Assembly: GCA_013416795.1 (NCBI GenBank)
Contig: RQSC01000630.1
Span: forward strand, 94,832-158,831
Source of the DNA: Prasinococcaceae sp. CCMP 1430
Taxonomy: Eukaryota > Prasinodermophyta > Palmophyllophyceae > Prasinococcales > Prasinococcaceae
Length of the DNA stretch: 64,000 bases
Reading direction: 5' to 3'
The notes beneath the pieces are model-generated. The model was not told where the DNA came from, searched no databases, and worked only from the letters and a program-made list of their open reading frames with translations. Positions 53,415 through 64,000 of the stretch are shown piece by piece (within the stretch, counting starts at the first letter, position 1; each line of letters starts with the position of its first letter). Made by a program: the position numbers and the translations under genes.

Positions 53415-54687
53415 TCAGTAGGCGCCCGACACGTACGCCTCCATCGCGATGACGTGGTCCTCGAGCTCCTGCACGACGTGCTTGACAGCGTCGCCGATGC
53501 TGATCATGCCGACGAGCTCCTCAGGCCTGATGCGGCCATCGTCCCACGCGCCGGGCCTCACCACGGGCAGGTGACGAATCCTATTGTCGGTCATGACCTT
53601 GAGGCAGTCGTACACAGTCGCGCTGGGGTCCACCGTGATGAGCTTATTCGCGGCGGTCATAATGTCGCGCACCTCCGTGCTGGAGGACGCGCGGTCGAGC
53701 ACGACGATCTTGCGGCTGTAGTCGCGCTCGGTGACGATACCCTTGAGGCGCTCGCCGTTGCTGTTCGCCTTGGAGGAGAACACAACGAGCGAGCCCACGT
53801 CGTTCGAAGTCATCTTCTTGACAGCGTCCAGCACGGTGTCGTCCTCGCGGATGTGCAGCCACTTCCCCTTACCGCTCTCTATCTTGTGCCCAAGCATGGA
53901 ACCGACGGTGCTGCGGCACAGCGCGGCCGCGCCTCCGCCCGAGGCTGCCCCCATGACCGCCGTCTCGAGCGCGCTCACGTGCTCACCTAGCTCATTGACG
54001 ACGTCGAACACGCAATCGCCGATGGACAGCATGCCCAGCAGCTCGTCGCGGACCACTTTGCCGTCCTCCCAGGCGCCGGGCCGCACCACCGGCATGTGCC
54101 TGAAGCGGTTCGCGGTCATCATCTGCATGCAAGCAAAGACCTGTGTGTCTGGCGTGACGGTCACCAGCCGATTCTGCTCGGTCATGATGTCGCGCACGGG
54201 GGTGTCGCGGCTCGAGCGCCCGTGGATTTTCACCTTGTGCAGATAGTCGCGCTCAGTCATGATGCCGCGCAGGTGCCCCTCCTCGCTCATCACCACCAGC
54301 GAGCCCGTGTTGCGCTCGTTCATCTTTTTGACCGCGTCGAAGACCGACGCCGTTTCCAGCACGGTCGCAGCCTTGCACGACGCATCGACGTTGTGCTGCG
54401 GACGCGGAGGGCGAACGAGGGGGTCAGCGGTCGGCGACGTGGAGCCTCTTTCAGGGCGAGCACAGCGCGGCGTGGGCGCTCGGTGGCGGTGCGCTCACCT
54501 TTCGCGCGAGGGTGTCCGCGACAGTCACGCTGCAGAGCGACGAGAATGGGTCGGTGCGCGCCGCCTCCGAGTCCGCGGCAGCAGCCTCCGGCGCGCCGAC
54601 TGCAGAGAGGGCGCGCGATCCCGCCGGGCGCAGCGCCGTCGCCGTGGCGCGACGCCCGAGGGCGCGCGCCGCGAGCGCCAGCATCAT
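53415..54687 (-). CDS. Four-CBS-domain protein with organellar presequence
   Basis: Exons 54687-54499 and 54395-53415, 389 aa. Exon 1 (MMLALAARALGRRATATALR...) is an amphipathic Arg/Ala presequence, probably mitochondrial. The donor is CGCGAAAG/GTGAGC and the acceptor GCGTCCGCAG/CACAAC. Exon 2 holds two Bateman modules that are duplicates of each other: NTGSLVVMSEEGHLRGIMTE...DYL with RHMPVVRPGAWEDGK, and NDVGSLVVFSSKA...GIVTERDY with RHLPVVRPGAWDDGR. Both end in LLGMLSIGD/LVGMISIGD. CBS pairs bind adenine nucleotides and usually regulate partners. Stand-alone organellar CBS proteins in plants activate thioredoxins, a possible role here. Confidence 0.88.
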
Positions 54688-56067
54688 CTTGGGCTCTGCT
54701 CGCGCGCGTCTGCGGCTCGTGCGCGTATGCGCGCGCCCTGCCGCGGGGGTTGGTGCGGAGGCGGATGGACCCGCGCGAGTGCGGGCGGAGTTGCCGCCGC
54801 GCGATGCGAAGCGGGAGTGCTGCGCCCAGGCGGGGGCCGGGGTGCAGGGCCGCTCCGGGAGCGCGTTGATGCGCCGGGCGAGGGTGTGTGTGTGTGTGTG
54901 GTGGGGGGGGCAGAGCGGGCGAGGGCAGCCGCGCGTTCGTGCGCGTCTGGAAGAGGCGGGTCGCTCGCGGGTTCTCTCTCTCTCGCGCGCGCGCGCTCGC
55001 CCTCGTCCCGCGCCGCCCGCGCCTCGCAGAGTGGCGCGCGCGCGGCGAGGCGACGCCCGCGCTCAACTCCGCGGCTTTCTCCCGCCGCATACCGCCGCGC
55101 CTTCGCGCTCCCCGGCGAAGCGGCCATTTCGCCCGGTTCGTCCGCTCTCTCTCGCCCGCAGCGCGCGCGCCAGAGCGAGAGCGAGAGCGCCCCCGAGCGC
55201 GCCCGCGCGCGCCGGGGGCGTTCGCATGCGTTCTGATGGCCGAGTGGGACCGACCAACCGACCCACCCCCGCGCACCCCCGGCGCGCTCCGCAGCGGCCC
55301 CCGCGCCACATCAGCGCGCGCCGCGAATCGGACGGGGCGCAAATCCGCTCGAGCCCAAAAAAGCACCCAAACGACCGGCCAATGCGGTTCCGACACGCCC
55401 ACGCCGGCCTGTCCTGTCCCGTGGTGGTGGGCCCAAATCCGAACAGGCACAGCGACCGTACGGTACCGACAATTAATACCGATCGACTCTACTAAGCTCT
55501 TGAGTATTAAGAAGCTCTTACAGTACAATCTGATGGTACTACCGGTAGGTAGTACTACAGTGCCGTTTTTCCGGACTTTTTTCCCCTTCCCTTTCCGAAC
55601 CATGGATGGATGGGCATGTCTTTTTTTGTTTTTTTTTTCCAGCAATCGGCGTTCATCAGAAATGAAACAAAAAAAAAAACGGCGGCGCCGGGTCGGCGGG
55701 CGTCGGTGCGCGCCCGCGGGCCAAACGTGTGGGCAAACGTGTGACCGCCGCCGATGGTGCTGCCACGCCGGGGCGACCGCGACGCGCGTCACGCGTCTCT
55801 CGTAATATCTTCACATGTACCCACGGGCGAGTTTACCTCGCGCGGCATGCGTTTTGGCCGCCCCGCTCGGCGGCCACACCGCGCGCGCGCGGCGGACCCC
55901 TGCGGGCAGGGGGGCGGGGCGGGGCTTCCCGCCCCGACCTGCCCTCCAGGACCCTTCGGGCTGCAACGGCGGTGCCTGCCTCGCGCAGTTGCTGCTGGCG
56001 ACTCGCGTGGGAGGGGAAGGGAGGAGGGAGGGGAGATCGCCGCGGCCGCGGCCGCCGCGGCGCGACG
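54688..56067. other. Divergent intergenic region
   Basis: 1.38 kb between the CBS and ZFC3H1-like starts. It contains a (GT)n tract near 54882-54900, CT-rich sequence, an AT-rich island 55470-55570 with an imperfect inverted repeat GGTACTACC/GGTAGTACT (55535-55556), and A/T homopolymers near 55620-55680. No gene is seen. Confidence 0.55.
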
Positions 56068-59000
56068 ATGCCGCGTGCGGGCTTGGTCCGCCGCGACGCG
56101 GCGCGGTCCGGCGCGTCCGACGACACCGCACCGATGATCATCGCGCTGGACGAGAGCGACGGCGACTCGAGCGACGGCGGGGAAGACCGCGGCGGTGGCA
56201 AAGACCGCGGCGGTGGCGGCGGCGGCATTGCCGGGAACGAGGCCACGGGCAGAAGTGGGGCGTCGCCGTCGGCCAACGCGGAGCTGCCGTTTGCGTCGCA
56301 GGAGAGCCCCGCCACCAAGCGCCGCAAGATCTCCAAGCGCATGTCCGAGATCAGCGCTGCCATGGTCAAGCAGCGGGCCGCACTGCAGGCGGCGAGCACT
56401 CCCGCCGCCTCTGCTGGGGGGCCAGCCACGGCGCTGTCCGCGCAACAGGGTGGGTCGCTCGCGGCGCTGGTGGCGACACCACCGCGCGCGCGAGGCAGAC
56501 CTCCCGCGCAGGGCGCCTTGAAAGGTCCCGCCGCCGCGGCCCAGGCTGCAGCTGCTGCGAGGGTCAAGCCGCCGGCCAAGGGCAAGAACAAAGCGCCGCG
56601 GGCACCGAAGGCGAGGTCGGCCGACGTGGCCGCCGAACTTGCACACGCTGAGGCGGACGCCAAGGCCGCGGCGCTTGCGATGAGCAAGCGGATCACGAAG
56701 AGGGGGGGAATGGGGCTGGTAGCGCCGGCAGGCAGCGGCTCCCTTGGTGTTCCTTCCGCTGCGCTACCAGAGCGCGCTCGGCGACTCAAGCTGAAGCTCG
56801 ACGTGCTCCGCGAGGAGATCGAGCGCACCGAGGAGGAACTCGCGAGTGCGCACCCGGAAGGTGCGGAGGTGGTGGCATCTGCGCGCGCGCGCGCCTCGGC
56901 ACGCGCGATGGAGGGCGCCCACGAAGCGGACGATGCGCACCGGCACACATCGTACGGGGCGAGGAATGCAGGCAGGAGCGCGGGCGGCAGCGGCATCGTG
57001 GCCGTGCGGCGCCTCGGCACGATCAGCGTGAAGCACGGTGCAGCCGCGGCGGCGGCTGCGGCGAGGTCCGCTCGTCAGCGTCGGCTGCAGGAGATCGAGG
57101 ACCACGCAAGGCAGCAAGCTCTCGCGGCGGTCAAGACGACGCTCGAGAGACGAAGCCCCGTGCAGACCAGGCCTGCACAGCAGGCGCTGCCAACACCCCC
57201 CCCACCACCACCACCGTTGCCACCACTGCCAACTGCAGGCCAGCTCGCTCAGCCTCCCGCGACGGCAAATGCCCTCGCGCCGCCACCACCGCCACCGCTG
57301 CTGCCACCGCCGCCCCCACCACCTGGTATGATGCCCCCACCTCCACCGCCGCTGGGTCCCGCCCCAGCGCAACCCCCGCCGCCGCCGAAGGAGGAGGCCA
57401 TGGACTTGACGTCGACAGCAGCCAAGGTCACAAAATTGCTCTCGGCGAGGGCAAAGGCTACCAAGAAGGCCGCCAAGGCCAAGGGCGCCAAGAACCCGCC
57501 CAAGACAGCCGTGAAAGCCTCGACCACGGTTTGCGCGCCAATGCATCCCAACAGCTGCGTGCCCGCGATGGTGCCGACCACGTCTGGCACGCGGGGAGCT
57601 GTCGAGCGCGGTCAGGTTGGCGAGGCGAATGGGGCCCTCGTCGCGTCATCGGGTAGGCAGGTGGCTCACGCGGCGACGCCAGGCCTGGCGGCGGCGATCA
57701 ATGAGCTCGCACAGCCGCTGCGGGCTGACCTGCGTGCGGACGCACTGTCGACCGTCCCACCGCTCCCAATACCGGTGGGTGCTTCGGAAGGCGCGACGAT
57801 CGTCCAGGAGGCCGCATGCCGGCCCCAGCTCCCCACAAAGCCTGCTCCCTATCGTAGCCCCCTGAGCGCGCTCTTGAGCCGGAAGAACAGTGCCAACAGT
57901 GCGCCGGAGGGGGTCGGCAAGACAAGGTGCGCCACAAGCGCGCGCCCTGTCAGGTTGTTGCTTGGAAACGGCCTGGAATCCAAAGTCTCGAGCTGCAACT
58001 CCACAGCTCGGTATGGTGCTGAACACACCGACTCTTGAACCTTGCCTAGACAAATCGCGGCCCCTCAGCTGTTTGGCTCGATAGGCCATCAGCCTTCAGA
58101 TGAAGGCCAGACCGTTCAGGGGCCGTAAATTTTACGCGGCGCGTATGCGCGCCAACACGAGCTGGCGCGCCCGCCCGCACATGCACGGGCGCCGAGGCTG
58201 CCCATCCAGCCGCCGAGGCACCCAGCCTCGCGTGTGTGGACCTTGCTTGCGCTGACCTCACAGCTCGCTGGCTTGGTATCAGCAGCCCTTCTTGCGATCC
58301 TTTCACAATTTGGTGCCCGTTTGAGCTCCATGGCGAGTGCCGCGACAAGAGCTGCAGGATGCAACACCTGTCAAGGCCGACAAAGTCTCTACTTGGGGGC
58401 AAGAGGGGCAGGAAACCATCGAGGGCCACGCAGTCGGACGAGCGGGAGCGGCAGCCGCCACAGGCGATTGAATACACGCTGACGCTGCCACCTCATCTGT
58501 ACGAGGCGGAAGAGCAACGCCAGGGGCTGCCCCCGTGGCTTCTGCCACCCGCGCCACCTCGCGACCCCACGGTTGGGCGCTATCTTCATGAGGATTCGGC
58601 GGACGCCGCACAAGCTGCGGCCGTGGTGGACGCCGAAGAATGGGCGCAGCGCGCCGCAGCGGCACTGTCGAACGGCTGGCGCGGGGGTGGGCCAAAGGGC
58701 GAGCAAGCCAGCGAGGCGTTGCGTGTGCTGTCGCGCGGGCTGGAGCACCATCCCAGCTCGGACCTTCTGTGGAAGATGTACATGTGCTGCCGCGCAGCCG
58801 CAGGCTGGCGCGATGCCAAGGCGCCAGGGCGCGAGGGCGCGACGGTGCGCAAGTGGGCGACGCGCACATGCCCCCTTTCGGACGCTGTGGCTGCGCTCGC
58901 CGCCGCCGAGGCTGACACGGCCGAGGGCGCCATCGATGATTTGGAAGGCTTAGCCGCGCGTGTCATCGAGGCCGACGCGAGCCGCGCCACGGAGCGACTC

Positions 59001-60631
59001 GGAGCGCACGCGAGTCACCGGGTGCTGGACGCGGCCTTGAATGCCCTTTCGGTGGCGCTGGCGCGTGGTGGCGCCGTGCAATGGCTGGCGGGCCTCGTCA
59101 GCGCTGTGCTCGACCCCTCCCACGAGTACGACTACGTATCCAGCTTCGACATGGGGGCCATCCCCTCGAACCTGCGCGACCGTGCGGTGGCAGCCAAGCT
59201 CGCGCCTGAGCCGCCACCGCTCTCTGCGCATCCGCGCGAGCACGTCTTCCACGCGCTCGCGTGGAGATTGACGCTCGCGGACACGATCACGCTGTGGGTA
59301 TCGGCCGGGCACGTGCTTGCTGCCAAGCGCATCCCCCGGGCCGTGGCGCTCTCGCGAAACTTTCCTCTGAACCCTTCTACTATCACGCCTCTGCGGACGG
59401 GCATGCAGGGCTTGTCAGGAAATGACTCAGCGCGCTGTGGCCTGCTGGCGACAGCCGGTGGTGCCGCCGTCCAGGCCGCAACTCCCTCGGCGAGCGCGGA
59501 GGAGCGCGTGGAGGGCCGAAAGGTGTGGTCAGCCCACTGCAACGCCCTGAGTGGAAAGACGAAAGGGCGGCCCCCCGACGGCGGCAGCCAAGCGCGTGCG
59601 CCCGTTGCAGCTGCACTGGCACCGAACCCCTCAGCGGAGGCCGAATGCGCGGAAGTGGCTGCCCTGCTCGAGGAGCTGCTCGCGTCAGGCGTCACAGACG
59701 CTCGGGTGATTGCAGATGCGGCCGCTGCTGCGTCTGCGGGGCCGATGGTGCGCGAGTACGCGCTGTGGCGCTGTGACGTCGCTGAGTCGGACGGCAATCC
59801 TGTCTCTGATGAGCTCAGGGAGGAGGCCGCCGCGCGCGCGTCAAACCCGGCGCTCGACGAGGTGATGGATGTGCTTGAAGGCCGCCGCGGCTGGCGGTAC
59901 CGCACGCCGCTGGCCGGGCCGCTTGCACGCGCGCTGGCGCTCGCGGCTGCGCTGAGCGGCCAGGGCGGCGCGTTGGCCGTGGAGGCGGCCGTTGGCGCGC
60001 TGCGCTGCAACGTGCTCGCGGCGCTCGCATACGTCGGCGCGCTCGGGGGCGACGAGGGGGATGCGGCGTCTGCTGATTCGGCACGCGCTCCGTGGATCCC
60101 CCCGGGCACGCTCGACGCTGAACCTGCTTGGGCAGCAATGCTTGTCCAGCGCAGCCTGGCGGCTGATGCGGCCACGCCCCTGCCGTGCGTGCAAGCGCAC
60201 ATCGTCGGAGCCGCATGGTTGGCAGCTGTGGGGCACCCGCACGAGGTTTGTTCGCGGCGATGCCGCGGGCGATGCTGTGCCTCTCCCCCACAGCTCGGAT
60301 TTCGTACTCTGTTTGCTCTACCCGTGCCACACGAGCTTGTGGCCACTAGCATGTGCTGAGCAAGCGAGTTGGCGTGCTTTCGAGCTCGCGTGTGTGCGCG
60401 TGCGCGCGCATGCGAGCGTGGGCGCGCCCGACTGACAACCTGCTTGCACGCGCGGGCCCTCCCACGGGCCCGCGCCGTGCGCCGCGTGCACGCCGCATTT
60501 GCGTTTCCCCCTGCGTGTCTCCCTCGCATCTCCCGCAGGCCATACGCGCGATACGCCGCATTTGCGCTGCCGCACCGCTGTCTGCGCTCTCGCAGGCAGC
60601 GGCTGGGTGTCTGTCGTCGACCACGTCCTAG
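56068..60631 (+). CDS. ZFC3H1-like protein (nuclear exosome adaptor type)
   Basis: ZFC3H1 joins MTR4 in the PAXT connection, which sends polyadenylated nuclear RNA to the exosome. The N-terminal half (56068-about 58010) is acidic (IALDESDGDSSDGG), then basic, with a coiled coil ARRLKLKLDVLREEIERTEE and long polyproline tracts (57198-57390). The diagnostic zinc finger comes in the next exon: WCPFELHGECRDKSCRMQHL, the CxFELxGxCxDxxCxxQH motif of zf-C3H1. HAT/TPR-like helices follow (RVLSRGLEHHPSSDLLWKMY). One frame-consistent model is exons 56068-58010, 58283-60245 and 60596-60631 (1313 aa). The first intron boundaries and last exon are tentative; reading on past 60245 would give a stop at 60359. 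Confidence 0.72.
58011..58282 (+). other. Proposed intron of the ZFC3H1-like gene
   Basis: Starts GTATGG after ACAGCTCG and ends TTGGTATCAG before the zinc-finger exon. The phase agrees. Other donor choices (a GTTGTT at 57954) are also in phase. Confidence 0.45.
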
Positions 60632-60866
60632 AAGTGGAAGGTATGCAGCCGCATTTACGTGTGCGCGGCCGAGTATGCGTGTTCGTGAGCGCATCACGAA
60701 GACATGTCCCCCCCCCCCGCGCGCGCGCCGCTCGCGCGCTCGCATGTGTAACAATACAGTATAATACTACTAGACGTGATTAGGCCGAGAAAGCCGCGCC
60801 AGCGCGCACGCGCGCGCAGCATTGAGCATCGTGCCGCAGGCGCGCGTGGTGGGCCGCCACGCGCGG

Positions 60867-63800
60867 TCAGACGCGTCCCTGCCGCACGAGCCTGCTCGTC
60901 GCTGTGCACAGCTTGGCCATCATCCAGTCGGGCAGCGCCTCTTTGGTGCACAGCCAGGGGTTGCTCTCCTGTGGCTCGGGGTAGCGGAAGGGCTTCCCGT
61001 CGTCATGCGGCGGGGCCATGAAGGCCATGGTGCCGCGAAGGTAGACTTCACGCACCGCTGCTGCGAAAGCTGGACCACCGCGCAGCATGGCGCGCAGAAG
61101 CTCGTCGGTGCCCACCGCGGCCGTCAGGTTGGGCACGTCCGCATACTGGCACATGGCGGCGATACCAAGGAGCCTAGCATAGAGCTCGTCGGCTGTGGCG
61201 GGGAGCACGGGGGGGACGGGCACGCCGTGCGCGCCCTCTCCGGCTGGAGCAGACGGTGCGACATCCGCTGCGCCGCCGTTGCCCTCATCGGCGAAGCGCA
61301 CGCGGCGTCGCTCGGTGCCATCGCCAGCACCGCTACTGCCCGCATCTTCGCCAGCCCCGCCGTCGTTATCGTTATTATCACCTCCGCCAATGTCGCCGCC
61401 GTCGCTGCCGAACGCTCCGTCGCCAGCGGGAGCACGCTCCTCTACTACATGCAACTCGTCGTCGGCAGTGGCAGTCACTACCGTAGCGTTGCCCCCCTCA
61501 ATCCCCTCGCTTGCATCAGCGGACCACAAATCGGCCTCGCCATCCACGAAGGCGTCAGGCTCCCTCACGGCATGCAGGCGCATAAGCACCGCGCGACGCG
61601 TTCGCAGCTCCGCCTCCTCACGCGTCGCGACCATCGACTGGGACTGCGCGCGTGAAATGGCATCCTCAGCCGTTTTGTCTTCGTTGGCATTGTCAGCGAG
61701 CGGGATGGCACCGCCGTCCACATCAATCTCGGGCACGGTATCTGCAGCGCGTTCCTCGTCACCGCCTGGATGCTGTCCGCGCATGCGAAGGATGTCTTCC
61801 TCGACAGTGCCCCTCATTGCCATGATGCGGACGTCCACGACGCCGCGCTGGCCCATTCGATGCGCGCGGCTGATAATCTGCAGCTCCAGGCTGGCGTCCC
61901 ATACGGGCTCCATGATAAAGACCGTCGAGCAAAAGCTCAGATCGAGGCCGACCGCAGAAGTACCGTCGATGAGTAGAACGCGGCAGGTATCGTCCTCCTC
62001 GAAACGCATCAGTTCGCGGTCACGGAGCTCGCGCGTAAGGTGGTGGCCAGTGGCGGCAAACAGGCCTGCGAACCCAATGCCCTCCCGCGAGAGTGTGTCC
62101 TCAAGCAACGAGAGGTGCTCCAGGAACTGCGAGAAGACGATTGACTTGTCCGAGGGGCTCAAGCGCCGCAGGTGCTTCACCAGGCGCGTGGCCTTCGTGG
62201 AGCGTGTGCGCACCCAGTCGGGCCGCCAGTGGCCCTCCTGCTCGTAGGCCGGATTGAGCTCGATAAGCTCGAACGGCACGCGGTGCCGCTCGCCCGAGTA
62301 CTGCGCGGCCTCCATAGCGTATGGCTCCCCGCAGCGCGCGCAGCTGCCAGCACGCGAGGCGGCGCAGCTGACGCAAAGCAGGCACGCGCAGCGCGGAATC
62401 GCCACAGGCACGTTGCAGAAACGCGCGCAGCAGTCGCACTGGCCGCCGTGACGCAGTGCCGTCTCGGCAAGGGGCACGCGGGCGGCGTTGCGCTGCGGCC
62501 GCACCGCCAGAAGCATGCGGCTTGCCTCTCGCAGGTGAGGCTCGTTCGGCCGCACCGGCAGGCCCCCCGCGACACAGCTCGCCAGACGTACGTTGTTCAT
62601 CGCCAGGCGCTGCTGCTTGGCTTGTGACGCGTGCAGGAGGCTCTCCTGGTGCTCTTTGTCAAGCCAGTCCGCGAGCAGCAGGTTCCGTTGGATGACGTCC
62701 ACCAGAGCATTATACGACCGAGCGTGTGACTGCTCGAAGTCGAGCACCTCCACCCTCAGACGGCATGGCGCAAGCGTGGGCAGGTCTTCCTTGGAGGCGC
62801 GTATCATGACACGCTTCAGGCACTCGCGCAGCCTGGCCTCGCCATCCGCGCCGCCACCCTCGAGCGGCCGCTGTACGAGGTCCCGGAAGACGCGCTGCTC
62901 CGCGCCGTACGCACCCTCGCGCAGGAAGGCCAGCAGCGGGTGCATGTGAGCTGCTCCCGAGCCTGTTGTCGCAGGGGTTGGAGTACCCGTCATTATCCAC
63001 CGTCGCTCCGCACGCAGCGCACATGCCATCTGCAGGCGGTTGGTGACGCCCAGGCTGGCGCCCAGCGCGTGGCCCTCATCGAGGACGACGCGCAACCAGT
63101 GCACGCATAGCATCGGTCGCGTGAGCCTGTCTGGGCGCGACCATTCGACGCTCAGCTTTTGGAAGGTGGTGAGCACCACGTCGTAGTTCCAAGCCAACTC
63201 GTGGGCGGGCAACATATCGCGCTCAGTCTCCAGCACATAGACGGCTAGCGGCGCCCTCGCGGAGCTCCCCGTGCCAAGCTCACTGCTCTGGGCATCGTTG
63301 CCGCGCACGTGGCGTCGCATCTGACGCTTCCAATGCTGGATGAGGTTGCCGGGCAGAACGACCAGCGTCGCTCCCGACAGGAAGACGCGCTTCTGGGGTA
63401 CAGCGCGCGGCACGCGGTCTGTGTTCATGCAGGCGATGCGCAGCGCCTTGAGGTCGAGCTGCGCGCCTGCGACCATCCACGAGGGCATGTACCAAACGTT
63501 GAGGGCGCTGCGCCGCATGGTTTCCTGGGCTTGTCGCGATTTGCCTTTCAGTTGCTCTCCGGAGGGGACGCGCGTCTCAAGACCCAGCGCGCGAAAAACG
63601 TCGCGGTAGCCGACTAGGTCGGACGAGTTGAACCCCGAGACGCGTAGGCCGTCACCGACGAGCGCCTGTTGTATGGCAGCCTGTCGCGCTGGGCGATTAG
63701 AGCCGAAGTTGTCCTTGACCACGTTGAGGTACATCTCCGGGGAGCGCGAGAGCACCTCTGAAAAGAAGCGATGATTGGCAGCATTGATGAGCCGCAGCGC

Positions 63801-64000
63801 CTCCGCCTCGGACACGCCTGGGAGCGCGATTTCCTGCTCCGCTGCCAGAACACCCGCGTCGGGATCGGTGAAGCCCGGCGCGCCTAGGCCCGTTCCGTCG
63901 CTGACCGGCATCATGCCGTCGCCTTCCGCCGCAGCGGCGTCGGCAGCTGCCTGTGCGTCCGCAGCGTCGGGCAAGAGACCCAGCGTACGCGCATGCGCAA
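60867..64000 (-). CDS. SNF2-family helicase with internal RING-like zinc cluster, 5' end beyond the window
   Basis: The frame is open to the right edge; at least 1044 residues are present. Helicase motifs: Ia in ATLVVLPGNLIQHWKRQM, II as VVLDEGHALG (DEGH rather than DEAH), III in RRWIMTGTPTP, IV in KSIVFSQFLEHLSLLEDTL, V in TSAVGLDLSFCSTVFIMEP and VI in QIISRAHRMGQ. Between the lobes lies a Cys cluster, CDCCARFCNVPVAIPRCACL then CVSCAASRAGSCARCG, in the RING position seen in RAD5/SHPRH-type proteins. No Walker A GKT occurs in the 215 residues before motif Ia that are visible, so motif I must be further upstream. The C-terminus is acidic. The likely role is chromatin or DNA-damage ubiquitin signalling. 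Confidence 0.85.
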   Translation of the reverse strand, partial: AHARTLGLLPDAADAQAAADAAAAEGDGMMPVSDGTGLGAPGFTDPDAGVLAAEQEIALPGVSEAEALRLINAANHRFFSEVLSRSPEMYLNVVKDNFGSNRPARQAAIQQALVGDGLRVSGFNSSDLVGYRDVFRALGLETRVPSGEQLKGKSRQAQETMRRSALNVWYMPSWMVAGAQLDLKALRIACMNTDRVPRAVPQKRVFLSGATLVVLPGNLIQHWKRQMRRHVRGNDAQSSELGTGSSARAPLAVYVLETERDMLPAHELAWNYDVVLTTFQKLSVEWSRPDRLTRPMLCVHWLRVVLDEGHALGASLGVTNRLQMACALRAERRWIMTGTPTPATTGSGAAHMHPLLAFLREGAYGAEQRVFRDLVQRPLEGGGADGEARLRECLKRVMIRASKEDLPTLAPCRLRVEVLDFEQSHARSYNALVDVIQRNLLLADWLDKEHQESLLHASQAKQQRLAMNNVRLASCVAGGLPVRPNEPHLREASRMLLAVRPQRNAARVPLAETALRHGGQCDCCARFCNVPVAIPRCACLLCVSCAASRAGSCARCGEPYAMEAAQYSGERHRVPFELIELNPAYEQEGHWRPDWVRTRSTKATRLVKHLRRLSPSDKSIVFSQFLEHLSLLEDTLSREGIGFAGLFAATGHHLTRELRDRELMRFEEDDTCRVLLIDGTSAVGLDLSFCSTVFIMEPVWDASLELQIISRAHRMGQRGVVDVRIMAMRGTVEEDILRMRGQHPGGDEERAADTVPEIDVDGGAIPLADNANEDKTAEDAISRAQSQSMVATREEAELRTRRAVLMRLHAVREPDAFVDGEADLWSADASEGIEGGNATVVTATADDELHVVEERAPAGDGAFGSDGGDIGGGDNNDNDGGAGEDAGSSGAGDGTERRRVRFADEGNGGAADVAPSAPAGEGAHGVPVPPVLPATADELYARLLGIAAMCQYADVPNLTAAVGTDELLRAMLRGGPAFAAAVREVYLRGTMAFMAPPHDDGKPFRYPEPQESNPWLCTKEALPDWMMAKLCTATSRLVRQGRV

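Noticed and set aside
60246-60359. Read-through C-terminus of the ZFC3H1-like protein (stop at 60359)
   Set aside because: Not excluded, but the Cys/Arg-rich tail lacks the helical pattern before it, and a GTTTGT donor with an in-phase CTCTCGCAG acceptor gives a plausible short last exon instead.

Overview
The window is nuclear DNA of a GC-rich, compact, intron-bearing eukaryote, most likely a photosynthetic and flagellated microalga. Photosynthesis is indicated by a one-helix light-harvesting-like (HLIP/OHP) protein at 12780-13017, a LUX/PCL1-like GARP factor at 45693-46991, a plant-type CUE protein at 44722-45363 and a probably plastid tRNA(Ile)-lysidine synthetase at 4918-6399. Flagella are indicated by an outer-arm dynein intermediate chain (30022-32582), a CFAP221/PCDP1-like central-pair protein (33494-36880) and an SFI1-like centrin-binding protein (41331-43313). 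A green (prasinophyte-grade) or haptophyte-like alga fits; the exact lineage cannot be fixed from this window. Introns are mostly 60-150 bp with GT-AG ends (often GTGCGT or GTGAGT donors). They are GC-rich and microsatellite-laden, and genes carry zero to five of them.

Layout. 1-2.9 kb is a mosaic: a beta-tubulin fragment, an intact RPC8 (Pol III) gene, and an Orn/Lys/Arg decarboxylase whose middle is replaced by a glycosyltransferase-92 fragment, ending in a triplicated 3' end. 2.9-9 kb: pyroglutamyl peptidase I (six exons), TilS, divergent TerC, and a GATA/PHD-like factor. 10-15.3 kb: RPC5 (a second Pol III subunit), an unrecognised two-exon gene, the HLIP across a 1-N gap, an SVIP-like peptide and NDUFV2 of complex I. 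15.5-25 kb: a fucosyltransferase-like enzyme, a decaying ankyrin-repeat gene, a CDPK-like kinase, a carbohydrate sulfotransferase and SPO11/TOP6A. 25.8-38.8 kb: a low-complexity protein with an FWWL motif, proteasome beta2, the head-to-head ciliary pair DNAI2/CFAP221, and a bZIP factor.

After a 407-N gap come an SDR, the SFI1-like gene, a 253-bp G run that truncates the CUE gene, the GARP factor, a 5'-truncated UTP21/WDR36 and a DHA2-type MFS transporter. After a 134-N gap come an EamA transporter, a four-CBS mitochondrial-type protein, a ZFC3H1-like nuclear RNA-surveillance protein, and a RING-bearing SNF2 helicase that runs off the right edge.

Assembly quality is an issue. Four single-N joins (2519, 9071, 12801, 44327), two N runs and the G run sit next to broken genes. 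Several 'odd' structures (decarboxylase/GT92, tubulin/RPC8, truncated CUE and UTP21) may therefore be scaffolding artefacts. No operons, CRISPR arrays, insertion sequences, rRNA or tRNA genes were recognised.
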